In this document: piece after piece, positions 37,149 to 45,520 of the stretch
How positions within the stretch are numbered: the first letter of the stretch is position 1
How the letters are laid out: each line of letters opens with the position of its first letter
NCBI RefSeq assembly: GCF_024138675.1
Contig: NZ_CP090959.1
Span: forward strand, 3,391,001 to 3,455,000
Direction of reading: 5' to 3'
DNA: 64,000 bases
Source of the DNA: Simiduia sp. 21SJ11W-1
GTDB taxonomy: Bacteria; Pseudomonadota; Gammaproteobacteria; Pseudomonadales; Cellvibrionaceae
Notes under the pieces: generated by a model
The model's input: only the letters and a program-made list of their open reading frames with translations
Told to the model about the DNA's origin: nothing
The model's database searches: none
Program-made: the position numbers and the translations under genes

Positions 37149-37327
37149 TTCCAGATCCAACAACAAAAGAAGGCATGGAAGAGATACAGCGCCGCATCAA
37201 GAAGCGTCGGCAGGAAGCCGCAGAAGCCCGAAAGCGTGCAACAGAAAACCCAGATGATGAACCCTCTGGAAAGCACACCATTCCATCAGACATCGACAGG
37301 CACAAGGACAGGAAGAATGATGACTAA
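37145..37327 (+). CDS. Small charged protein
   Basis: A 60-residue, strongly charged helical protein (EEIQRRIKKRRQEAAEARKR) whose start overlaps the stop of the GNAT-like gene. It could be a partner protein of its neighbour. No family recognised. It overlaps the next small gene by eight bases. Confidence 0.5.
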   Translation: MIPDPTTKEGMEEIQRRIKKRRQEAAEARKRATENPDDEPSGKHTIPSDIDRHKDRKNDD

Positions 37328-37448
37328 TCAACAAACGCCGGAACAAATAAAAGCACAAATTGCAGATAGAAAAGCAAGTATTCAGGAAAAGGCCAAACGG
37401 ATAGAGCAAGCACTCAAAAAGAGTAAGCCCGGCTCCAAGAGTTCGTAA
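37320..37448 (+). CDS. Small coiled-coil-like protein
   Basis: A 42-residue helical, basic protein (EQIKAQIADRKASIQEKAKR) preceded by AGGAAG. It overlaps the previous gene and sits 30 bases before hsdR. No family recognised. Confidence 0.42.
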   Translation: MTNQQTPEQIKAQIADRKASIQEKAKRIEQALKKSKPGSKSS

Positions 37449-37478
37449 CAGCGCACGAATACGGTAAGGAAATCGCAG

Positions 37479-40400
37479 GTGTCATTCAACGAAGCAAAAC
37501 TCGAACAGGCCATTATTGAACTGCTCCAGGCACAAGGCTACCCCTATAGCCCAGGCTCCGAGCTCAAAAGAGGCCCAGCCGACGCTTTATTGAATGACGA
37601 CCTGCGCACCTTTCTGCAAACCCAATATGCCGGCGACGCCATTACCGATACTGAGGTTGAGCAGGTGATTACCGGGCTTGAGCGCTTGCCCTCACTGGAC
37701 TTGTACGACAGCAACCGCGCGGTTCACAAGCAGGTGGCGGACGGCTTTTTGCTGAAGCGGGAAGACCGCAGCAAAAAGGATTTATACATACGCCTGATCG
37801 ATTATTGCGACACCCCCAGCAGCTATCAGAAGGAAGCCAAAGCGCTCCCCATGGTGGCCGATATTGCAAACCCTACCGACAACAACATTTACCGGCTGGT
37901 CAACCAGCTGGAAATCGAAGGTTCCGAAAAGCGCATTCCCGATGCCATTCTCTACATCAACGGCCTGCCGCTGGTGGTGTTTGAGTTTAAAAGCGCGGTG
38001 CGCACCGAGGCCACCCTTCACAATGCCTATAAACAGCTCACTAACCGGTATGCGCGCGACATACCGGAGCTGATGAAATACAACGCCCTGTGCGTGATTT
38101 CGGATGGTGTGAATTCTCGCATGGGCTCCCTGTTTGCCCCCTACGATTTCTACTACACCTGGCGCAAAGTCACCGGCAATGAGGCCATTGAACAAGACGG
38201 CATCAACGCCCTCCACACCATGATTGGGGGGCTGTTTAATAAACAACGCCTACTGGAAGTGATTCGACACTTTATTTATTTCCCCGATGTATCCAAACGC
38301 CAGGACAAGATTGTTTGCCGCTATCCGCAGTTTTACGCGGCCACGCGCCTGTATGACAACATACTGAAGCATCGCAAGCCTTTCGGCGATGGCAAAGGCG
38401 GCACCTATTTCGGCGCGACAGGCTGCGGCAAGAGCTATACCATGCTGTTCCTGACCCGGTTGCTGATGAAAAGCCTGACCTTTGAAAGTCCCACCATTGT
38501 GCTGATCACTGATCGCACCGACCTGGACGACCAGCTTTCAGGCCAGTTCACCAATGCCAAAAGCTACATTGGCGACAACACCGTGGTAAGCGTGGAGAGC
38601 CGGTCGCATTTGCGGCAGCTGTTGAAAGGGCGCCAATCCGGTGGTGTGTTTTTAACCACCATCCACAAATTCACCGAAGATACCGAGCTGCTGACCGACC
38701 GCACCAATGTGATTTGTATCAGCGATGAAGCCCACCGCAGCCAAACCAACCTGGACCAAAAGGTTCGTGTGACAGAAAAGGGCGTGGTGCGCACCTTTGG
38801 CTTTGCCAAGCATCTTCACGACTCACTGCCCAATGCCACCTACGTGGGCTTTACCGGCACCCCCATCGACGCCACCCTGGATGTATTTGGCGCGGTGGTA
38901 GATAGCTATACCATGACAGAGTCGGTCAAAGACGACATTACCGTGCGCATTGTGTACGAGGGCCGTGCCGCCAAGATTATTCTGGATAACGACAAGCTCC
39001 AGGAAATTGAAGCCTACTACGCCCAGTGCGCGGAGGACGGCGCCAACGAGCACCAGATTGAAGAAAGTAAAAAGGCCAGTGCCAACATGGGCGCCATTCT
39101 CGGCGACCCGGACCGGCTCAAGGCATTGGCCGCCGATTTTGTGGCCCACTACGAGCGCCGCCTGAGTGAAGGCGCAACCGTTAAAGGCAAGGCCATGTTT
39201 GTGTGTAGCAGCCGCCCCATTGCCTATGCGTTCTGGCAGGAGGTGGTAGCACTCAGACCCGAGTGGAACGAGATACGCGCCGCCGAGGAAGGGATCACCC
39301 TGACAGAAGCGGAAGCGCGGGAGATCAAGCCTATTGAGCGGATCAAAATGATCATGACTCGCGGCAAGGATGACCCCAAAGCCCTATACGACATGCTCGG
39401 CACTCAGGAGTACCGCAAAGAGCTGGACCGGCAATTTAAAAACCCGAAATCCAACTTCAAAATCGCCATTGTGGTGGACATGTGGCTCACCGGCTTTGAT
39501 GTGCCCTTTCTGGATACCCTCTACATCGATAAACCCATTCAGCGCCACAACCTGATCCAGACCATTTCCCGAGTGAACCGGAAGTTTGCCGGCAAAGACA
39601 AAGGGCTGGTGGTGGATTACATCGGCATTAAAAAGCAGATGAACCTGGCACTGGCCCACTACAACAAGGCCGACCAGCAAAACTTTGAAGAAATCGCCCA
39701 ATCCGTGATTGTGGCGAAAGACCACCTGGACCTGCTCAACAAGCTGTTCTACAAGTTCGACGCCCGCTCCTACTATACCGGCGAGCCCCTGGCACAGCTC
39801 AATTGCCTAAATAACGCGGCGGAGTACGCCCAGACCACCGACAAGACCGAAAAGCGCTTCATGGCCCTGGTAAAGCGCCTGAAGGCCGCCTACGACATTT
39901 GCTGCGGGTCTGAGGCCCTGACCGAACCCGAGCGGGACCAGATCCACTTCTACCTAGCCGTGCGCAGCATCCTGTTCAAGCTCACCCGCGGCAACGCCCC
40001 GGACACAGCCCAGATGAACGCCCGCGTACGGGAAATGATTGCCGAGGCGTTGAAGGCCGATGGCGTGGAGGAAATTCTCAAGCTTGGTGAGGACAAAGCC
40101 GGCCCCACGGATATTTTCGATGATGATTATTTAGCCAAAATCGAGAAGATTAAGCTGCCCAATACCAAGATCAAGCTCCTGCAACAGCTGCTGGCCAAAG
40201 CCATTGAAGACTTCAAAAAGGTCAACAAAGCCAAAGGCTCCGACTTTGCCCAGCGCTTCCAGCGGCTGGTGGAGAGCTATAACGAGCGCAAGGAAGACAA
40301 TGTATTGGTGAGTGAGGTACTGGAAGACTTCTCCGACGAGATCATCGACCTGCTCAACGCCCTCAAACGCGAAAAAGCCTCCTTCGCTGACCTGGGCCTG

Positions 40401-40688
40401 GAACTGGAAGAAAAAGCCTTCTACGACATTCTGAAAGCCCTGGCAGTGAAATATGACTTTACCTACCCCGACGACAAACTCCTGAGCCTCGCCAAAGCCG
40501 TGAAGGCCATCGTGGATGACAAGGCCAAGTACACGGACTGGAGCCAGCGGGATGACATTAAGGCCGAGCTCAAGGTAGACCTGATACTGATATTAGCCAA
40601 GCACGGCTACCCGCCAGTGGATAGGGATGAGGTATATAAGGAGATTTTTGAGCAGGCGGAGAATTTTAAACGGAATCGACGAGCTTAA
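37479..40688 (+). CDS. hsdR: Type I restriction-modification endonuclease subunit HsdR
   Basis: A 1069-residue restriction and translocation subunit. The PD-(D/E)xK nuclease shows D155 (PDAIL) and E169-F-K171, and the SF2 motor has GATGCGKS (312-319) and DEAH (416-419). The helicase C-terminal motif FTGTPID and IQTISRVNR follow, and then the helical C-terminal domain. The GTG start follows TAAGGA at 37465-37470. It completes the hsdMSR set with the genes upstream. Confidence 0.95.
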   Translation: MSFNEAKLEQAIIELLQAQGYPYSPGSELKRGPADALLNDDLRTFLQTQYAGDAITDTEVEQVITGLERLPSLDLYDSNRAVHKQVADGFLLKREDRSKKDLYIRLIDYCDTPSSYQKEAKALPMVADIANPTDNNIYRLVNQLEIEGSEKRIPDAILYINGLPLVVFEFKSAVRTEATLHNAYKQLTNRYARDIPELMKYNALCVISDGVNSRMGSLFAPYDFYYTWRKVTGNEAIEQDGINALHTMIGGLFNKQRLLEVIRHFIYFPDVSKRQDKIVCRYPQFYAATRLYDNILKHRKPFGDGKGGTYFGATGCGKSYTMLFLTRLLMKSLTFESPTIVLITDRTDLDDQLSGQFTNAKSYIGDNTVVSVESRSHLRQLLKGRQSGGVFLTTIHKFTEDTELLTDRTNVICISDEAHRSQTNLDQKVRVTEKGVVRTFGFAKHLHDSLPNATYVGFTGTPIDATLDVFGAVVDSYTMTESVKDDITVRIVYEGRAAKIILDNDKLQEIEAYYAQCAEDGANEHQIEESKKASANMGAILGDPDRLKALAADFVAHYERRLSEGATVKGKAMFVCSSRPIAYAFWQEVVALRPEWNEIRAAEEGITLTEAEAREIKPIERIKMIMTRGKDDPKALYDMLGTQEYRKELDRQFKNPKSNFKIAIVVDMWLTGFDVPFLDTLYIDKPIQRHNLIQTISRVNRKFAGKDKGLVVDYIGIKKQMNLALAHYNKADQQNFEEIAQSVIVAKDHLDLLNKLFYKFDARSYYTGEPLAQLNCLNNAAEYAQTTDKTEKRFMALVKRLKAAYDICCGSEALTEPERDQIHFYLAVRSILFKLTRGNAPDTAQMNARVREMIAEALKADGVEEILKLGEDKAGPTDIFDDDYLAKIEKIKLPNTKIKLLQQLLAKAIEDFKKVNKAKGSDFAQRFQRLVESYNERKEDNVLVSEVLEDFSDEIIDLLNALKREKASFADLGLELEEKAFYDILKALAVKYDFTYPDDKLLSLAKAVKAIVDDKAKYTDWSQRDDIKAELKVDLILILAKHGYPPVDRDEVYKEIFEQAENFKRNRRA

Positions 40689-40693
40689 GCAGA

Positions 40694-41443
40694 ATGGAAA
40701 ACACTGAAGAAAAATCGCTTTTTATCTGGCTGCTCGAATTTGGTGAGAAGCATCAAGGCGGCACAACGCTGCATAGCGCAATTAATGGTGCGATCGAAGA
40801 TAAACTGTTAAGCAGCAGAAGCCAAGCTGAGGCCAATACCATTAGCAATCTTTTCAAAGAATGCTTTGATGTCCCCGAATGGTATAAAAACCAAGAAAAA
40901 TTTAACGATTCAGCAGTCTATTCACTTAAAAGCGAATACTATTTTCGGTTACTGGAATATCGAGAATTACAGCTAGCTCGAGAAGCCGCCAATAGGGCTG
41001 AAGATAATGCAAGATTCGCTCGAAAGCATGCGTCATGGTCCATAGGGTTGTCAGTGATTGCCGTAATTGCAGCAGTTGTTACACCATTCTTCATCGCTGG
41101 CTGGCAATCAAAGCAGCCTATAGCGCTAAACCAGGACTCCATTACAAAAATTGTATTACCGCTATTGGAAGCCAATAGGGCGCGGATTCCAGCCACCCAA
41201 GAAAAAGAACTTGCCCCACACGAGAACACAGGCACAGCGACGTCAGCGGAGGGGGCAGCGCAGGCTCTAGAAGGCGCCCAAAAGAATGAATCTAGCCAAA
41301 ATGAGTATGGCTCACCCAATGAGGAGCCCAAGGGCAAGACTTCGAACACTGAGCATGAGGCTAACAAAGGCCGCACAGCCAATTTTAACGATACCAACGC
41401 TCCAGCGTTTTCTGAGAGTAGCGCAAGCGAGGGATCACTGTGA
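40694..41443 (+). CDS. Single-pass membrane protein of unknown function
   Basis: A 249-residue protein with a helical N-terminal domain, a charged coiled-coil-like stretch (about 84-111) and one transmembrane segment (about 114-136, SWSIGLSVIAVIAAVVTPFF). A low-complexity, Asn/Ser/Glu-rich tail follows. It starts five bases after hsdR and is the last gene of island 2. No catalytic motif. It could be a membrane-acting accessory of defence, but nothing shows this directly. Confidence 0.65.
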   Translation: MENTEEKSLFIWLLEFGEKHQGGTTLHSAINGAIEDKLLSSRSQAEANTISNLFKECFDVPEWYKNQEKFNDSAVYSLKSEYYFRLLEYRELQLAREAANRAEDNARFARKHASWSIGLSVIAVIAAVVTPFFIAGWQSKQPIALNQDSITKIVLPLLEANRARIPATQEKELAPHENTGTATSAEGAAQALEGAQKNESSQNEYGSPNEEPKGKTSNTEHEANKGRTANFNDTNAPAFSESSASEGSL

Positions 41444-41459
41444 AGCAGCATCCCGTCCA

Positions 41460-41480
41460 GGTAGCACCACGGTAGCACCA
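41460..41480. repeat. GGTAGCACCA repeats, right end of island 2
   Basis: Two direct copies (41460-41469 and 41471-41480) match the three at 27224-27254, and lie next to the terminal hairpin. Confidence 0.65.
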
Positions 41481-41488
41481 ATAAAAAA

Positions 41489-41516
41489 GGGTTAGCAGGC
41501 ACTTACCTGCTAACCC
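41489..41516 (-). terminator. Terminator of tRNA-Met carried by island 2
   Basis: An 11-bp perfect stem with CACTTA loop; leftward it is followed by six T residues. It lies ten bases after the tRNA 3' end and is identical in its stem to the hairpin at 27024-27051. Confidence 0.8.
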
Positions 41517-41523
41517 TTTCAAA

Positions 41524-41571
41524 TATGGTAGCTAGAGGCGGACTTGAACCGCCGACCCCAGCATTATGAGT
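41524..41571. repeat. Attachment site in the intact tRNA-Met gene
   Basis: The 48-bp core shared with 331-378 and 27059-27106. It includes the encoded CCA, the T-arm, variable loop and anticodon stem up to the anticodon loop. Confidence 0.92.
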
Positions 41572-41602
41572 GCTGTGCTCTAACCAGCTGAGCTATCTAG
41601 CC
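41526..41602 (-). tRNA. tRNA-Met (CAT, elongator)
   Basis: A 77-nt tRNA with the acceptor stem GGCTAGA and complementary TCTAGCT, a D-arm, CAT anticodon, T-loop GTTCAAGTC and encoded CCA. The sequence closely follows elongator tRNA-Met of gammaproteobacteria. It is the integration target of both islands and stays intact. Confidence 0.95.
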
Positions 41603-41689
41603 ATATCTTTTCAAGCGGCCAGATGACCAGCTCAAAGAGGGCGCGAATTTTGGCAATTCACCCCCACCCTGTCAAGGCCTAAATTGTGC

Positions 41690-42607
41690 TTATCGGCCTT
41701 TTAATAGTGCCGCCAGCATAGAACCCAGCACCACCAGTGCAGCACCCAGCCAACTCAACCAATTCATGGGCTCGGCCACCAGGAAATGGGGTGCTAGCCA
41801 ATCCAGCAACTGAACACACAAGAGCGTAATAACGGGCACCAAGGTAATGGTGGCACTCACCCGGCTTGCCTCCCAGTGCACCAGCGCATAGGCAAAGGTG
41901 CCATAGGCAATCACCGTGTTTAAGCCGGCAAACAGCAGGCCCCCCCAAGCGAAGGGGCTTAAATTTGCAAAACTTGCGAAATCGGAGGCGGGCGCAAAGG
42001 TGACGGCACCCACGGCAAATATCACCCACAAAATCTCCATAGAGGTGAGCGTGGTTTGCAGCTGCTTTTGAATAATGCCGTAAGCGGCCCACACTACGGC
42101 AGCCAGGAAGATTAGCAACAGCCCCCACACATACTGCCCACGGGCGGCCAGCAGTTCGGGCAAGCGCATATTAAAAAACAGTGCCAGGCCCAGCAAAAAC
42201 AGCATCACCCCCACGCCCTGCCCAAACGAGAAGCGCTCATTAAAAATAAACAGGCTCAACACTAGCATCATCATGGGCGCCAGCTGGATCATTACCTGTG
42301 CGGCAGAGGCGGTGGTGTAATCAAGGCCCATTAAATACAGCAGAAAATTGCCCAGCAGGCACACAATAGCCACCACAAAGCGCCCTGCCATCGCCCGCTC
42401 AAACAACTTGCGCCAGCGAAAGCCCCCACTATATTGGATGTAAGTACCAATCAGCACCGCCGAGAGCACAAAGCGAAACCAGGTAATGGTGACGGCGTCC
42501 ATCTCGGCCAGCACGCCCTTGAGCGCGATAGGCAAGAGCCCCCACATGAGTGCGGTAATTAACGCCAAGGCCAAGCCCAGCTGCCAGCGCCCGGTGATTG
42601 TGTGCAC
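41690..42607 (-). CDS. EamA/DMT-family transporter
   Basis: A 305-residue inner-membrane protein with about ten hydrophobic helices in two EamA repeats, typical of drug/metabolite exporters. The GTG start at 42607 follows AGGAG (42616-42620) at good spacing. The substrate cannot be read from the sequence. It lies just outside the islands and is transcribed toward the tRNA. Confidence 0.88.
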   Translation of the reverse strand: MHTITGRWQLGLALALITALMWGLLPIALKGVLAEMDAVTITWFRFVLSAVLIGTYIQYSGGFRWRKLFERAMAGRFVVAIVCLLGNFLLYLMGLDYTTASAAQVMIQLAPMMMLVLSLFIFNERFSFGQGVGVMLFLLGLALFFNMRLPELLAARGQYVWGLLLIFLAAVVWAAYGIIQKQLQTTLTSMEILWVIFAVGAVTFAPASDFASFANLSPFAWGGLLFAGLNTVIAYGTFAYALVHWEASRVSATITLVPVITLLCVQLLDWLAPHFLVAEPMNWLSWLGAALVVLGSMLAALLKGR

Positions 42608-42799
42608 TTTGCATACTCCTGGTGGGAATTAAGAAGATTGGCCTTGGCACTCAAAAAATGAACCAAGTGAAGTTGGATAATACGCCTGAAAGACGAGCTG
42701 CGTGACGCCACCCTCAGCTTTGACTAAGGATTTAACACAGGCCTTTGCCAATTTTCAGTAAAAGTGCAGAATAAATGACTACAGGGTCTCATAAGGTCA

Positions 42800-42853
42800 T
42801 TGACCTAATTGTGTAATCCTTTATGTTAGGGGCAATGGCAATATAAATTGCCA
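42800..42853 (+). promoter_or_regulatory. Candidate promoter and operator of the TonB receptor gene
   Basis: TTGACC (42800-42805) and TATGTT (42822-42827), spaced by 16 bases. They are followed by a perfect 7-bp inverted repeat TGGCAAT / ATTGCCA (42836-42842, 42847-42853) in the leader, which could be an operator or a leader hairpin. Nothing else is visible in 42608-42890. Confidence 0.4.
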
Positions 42854-42890
42854 CTGACGCTAACAATAACAATCCATCAGAGAGCCGATT

Positions 42891-45368
42891 ATGACATCTC
42901 AAAAGAGCACGCTTAGCCAATTCGCGCCCAGTGCGTTGTCGCTGGCCGTTACCACCGTTCTAACCACCTTTGCCCTACCCACCCTTGCCCAAGACGACGC
43001 GAACTTCGCCCTGGAAGAGATAGTGGTCACTGCGCAAAAGCGCGCGGAATCTGTGGATGACGTACCGATTACCATCAACGCCTTTGCCGCAGAAGGTGTG
43101 CGCGATTTAGGTGCACAAAACGTGAACGACCTGGGCACATTTATCCCCGGCGTTGAAACCAACGTAGGCGATACCAGCCAGGCGAGCTTCACCATTCGCG
43201 GTATTTCAACCAACGACTTCGGCTCAGGCTCAGATCCGGCCGTTGCCGTATATGTTGATGGCGTTTACACCGGCCACGGCGGCAGCGCCCTGGTTAACTT
43301 TAACGACATCGACCGCGTAGAAGTGCTGAAAGGCCCACAGGGCACCCTGTTTGGCCGCAACGCCGCAGCCGGCGCCATCAGCATTAGCACCAAGGCCCCC
43401 TCACAGGAAACCGAAGGTTACGCCGATGTGCAGGTGGGCAACTACAACAAACAAAAAATATCGCTGGGCTTTAACACCGGCCTTACCGACACCCTGGCAC
43501 TGCGCGTAAGCGGCTATGTAAACAGCCGCGACGGCTTCATTAAGAACGCCTCCAATACCGGCATTGCCGACGACAACCTCTGGGTTGAAGACGATCAGGG
43601 CCTGGTGGGTGCACTGCTGTGGCAACCCACAGAAAATACCGACATCACCCTGCGCGCTGACTACAACAAAGAAGACAGCGACGGCCCCATTGGCTCGAGC
43701 TTTACACTGGCCGAAAACGAAGACCAGCTGTTCGACAACTACACCACCGATAACGCAGGCTATAACGACCGCACCATTCGCGGCACCAGCCTCACTATCA
43801 GCCACGCGATGGAGGAGTACACCTTTACCTCCATCACCGCCAAGCGCGGCTACGAGTTCCACCAGAACGAAGAAGAAGACGGCACTGATAAGGCGCGCTT
43901 TTTCCTCACCACCGACACCATTGAAGAGCAATCGCAGTTCAGCCAGGAATTCCGCCTGAACTACGAAGACGAAAACCTGAAATGGTTTGTGGGCGCGAGC
44001 TACTTTAAAGACTCCATCGACCAAACTTACCTGGTTGACGCCACTACCATTACGCTGGATACCTTTTTTCTGGTTGATGCCTTCTCGGACCTGGTTGAAA
44101 ACCCCGCAGCCTACGTAGACCAAAACCCCGCCTTCTTCGGTGGTGGCATGCAGGGCTTCCTCACCACGGGTATTGCGCCACAGCTGAACAGCCAATTACC
44201 ACCGGGCATCAGCATGGAAGCGGTAGACATTGGCAACGCCACAGTAGCCAACCTGGATGCAGCAAATGGCGGCATTCCATGGCAAGAGGCCATGAATAAT
44301 AGCCGCGAGCTAACCAGCTACGCTGTATATGGCGACGTAACCTACTCCTTTAGCGATCGCCTTGATGCCACACTGGGTTTGCGCTGGAGCAAAGACAGCA
44401 AAGATTTTGAAATCCAGTCTAACTACACCAACAACATCCTGATCCCGACCTTGACAGTAGCGGGCTTGGGCAGCGTGCCTACCAGTGCGGTACCCGGCTT
44501 GCCGCAGGCCATTCCCTTTGGCCTGATCTTCTTTGACGAGATTGGTGCACCCGGCAACCCAGAGAAGAAAAGCGATTCCTGGAGCTCTGTTGATCCGCGC
44601 CTGGTTGTAAACTACGCCATGACCGATGACGTAATGCTGTTTGGCTCTATCGCCAAGGGCTACAAGGCCGGTGGCTTTAACAGCCTGGGTGACGACCCAA
44701 GCTTCGACCCGGAAGATGTACTGAACCTTGAAGTGGGTGTGAAATCGAAGCTGATGGATGGCCGCATGCGTCTGAACGCCTCGGTGTACCAGTTCGACTA
44801 CGACAACCTGCAAATCCTGAAACTTTCAGGCCCGGCGGGCGTGATCCCCACTTATAACATCAAAAACGCCGATGCCATGGGCCGCGGCTTTGAGTTTGAG
44901 TGGCAGTTCATGGCCACCGAGAACCTGGTACTGGGCGCCAACTACGGCTACGTATTCACCGAATACACCCGCTACGAGCAGTTTGAAGGCGATGCGCCCG
45001 GCTTCACCCTCAAGGGCGAGCCTTTGTCATCTATGCCGAAGAACAAGTTCAACGCCATGGGCGAATACAGCCTGAACTTTGCAGACAACCTGGTACTGCG
45101 CTTGCGCGGTGACTACAACTACACCGGCGACCGCGTGAACAACTCGGGCGTTGGTGCAGGCCAGGAAATCGAAGGCTTCCAGGTAATCAACGCACGCGCC
45201 ACACTTGAGAACGACGCCGGCGATTGGTCTGTTGCGCTTTACGCCAACAACCTGCTGGACGAAGAGTACCTGTGGGACATTGGCGGCACTGGCGATGGCC
45301 TGGGCTCACCCGTTGCCACACGCGGCATGCCACGCATGTACGGCGTACAGGCGCGCTACAACTTCTAA
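42891..45368 (+). CDS. TonB-dependent receptor
   Basis: An 825-residue outer-membrane receptor. It has a signal peptide (cleavage near residue 34, after LAQ), a TonB box EEIVVTAQ, a plug domain with VDGVYTG, VEVLKGPQGTLFGRNAAAG, and a beta-barrel that ends in the aromatic signal ARYNF. It probably imports a carbohydrate, siderophore or lipid-like substrate; the substrate is not known. A strong terminator follows at 45399. The neighbouring gene encodes a sterol-desaturase family enzyme. Confidence 0.93.
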   Translation: MTSQKSTLSQFAPSALSLAVTTVLTTFALPTLAQDDANFALEEIVVTAQKRAESVDDVPITINAFAAEGVRDLGAQNVNDLGTFIPGVETNVGDTSQASFTIRGISTNDFGSGSDPAVAVYVDGVYTGHGGSALVNFNDIDRVEVLKGPQGTLFGRNAAAGAISISTKAPSQETEGYADVQVGNYNKQKISLGFNTGLTDTLALRVSGYVNSRDGFIKNASNTGIADDNLWVEDDQGLVGALLWQPTENTDITLRADYNKEDSDGPIGSSFTLAENEDQLFDNYTTDNAGYNDRTIRGTSLTISHAMEEYTFTSITAKRGYEFHQNEEEDGTDKARFFLTTDTIEEQSQFSQEFRLNYEDENLKWFVGASYFKDSIDQTYLVDATTITLDTFFLVDAFSDLVENPAAYVDQNPAFFGGGMQGFLTTGIAPQLNSQLPPGISMEAVDIGNATVANLDAANGGIPWQEAMNNSRELTSYAVYGDVTYSFSDRLDATLGLRWSKDSKDFEIQSNYTNNILIPTLTVAGLGSVPTSAVPGLPQAIPFGLIFFDEIGAPGNPEKKSDSWSSVDPRLVVNYAMTDDVMLFGSIAKGYKAGGFNSLGDDPSFDPEDVLNLEVGVKSKLMDGRMRLNASVYQFDYDNLQILKLSGPAGVIPTYNIKNADAMGRGFEFEWQFMATENLVLGANYGYVFTEYTRYEQFEGDAPGFTLKGEPLSSMPKNKFNAMGEYSLNFADNLVLRLRGDYNYTGDRVNNSGVGAGQEIEGFQVINARATLENDAGDWSVALYANNLLDEEYLWDIGGTGDGLGSPVATRGMPRMYGVQARYNF

Positions 45369-45398
45369 GGCTTACATTTTGTAAACTTACGAAAATCT

Positions 45399-45427
45399 GA
45401 GGGGCTGTTATAGCCCCTCTTTTTTTT
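45399..45427 (+). terminator. Rho-independent terminator after the TonB receptor
   Basis: An 8-bp perfect stem (45399-45406 with 45412-45419), a GTTAT loop and an eight-T tail. Confidence 0.9.
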
Positions 45428-45520
45428 GAGCGAGGCTTACCGCCAAGAGGGCGCGATTTGCCTTACCAGAACGCTGTAGAGTTTCAGCTGCACTATAACG
45501 ACATACATTCCGAGAGCATT

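Larger units (their letters stand above)
27059..41523 (+). mobile_element. Genomic island 2 at tRNA-Met (type I restriction island)
   Basis: The region is bounded by 48-bp tRNA-Met-derived repeats at 27059-27106 and 41524-41571. It carries its own tyrosine integrase, an AlpA-like regulator, several small island proteins and a complete type I restriction-modification locus. Terminal repeats of the GGTAGCACCA family (27224-27254, 41460-41480) are specific to it. It lies between island 1 and the intact tRNA, so it is either the later insertion or island 1 entered at its outer site. Confidence 0.9.

Noticed and set aside
43401..44195. 264-codon minus-strand frame under the TonB receptor
   Set aside because: It is a shadow of a GC-rich real gene on the other strand; no family features and no ribosome site.
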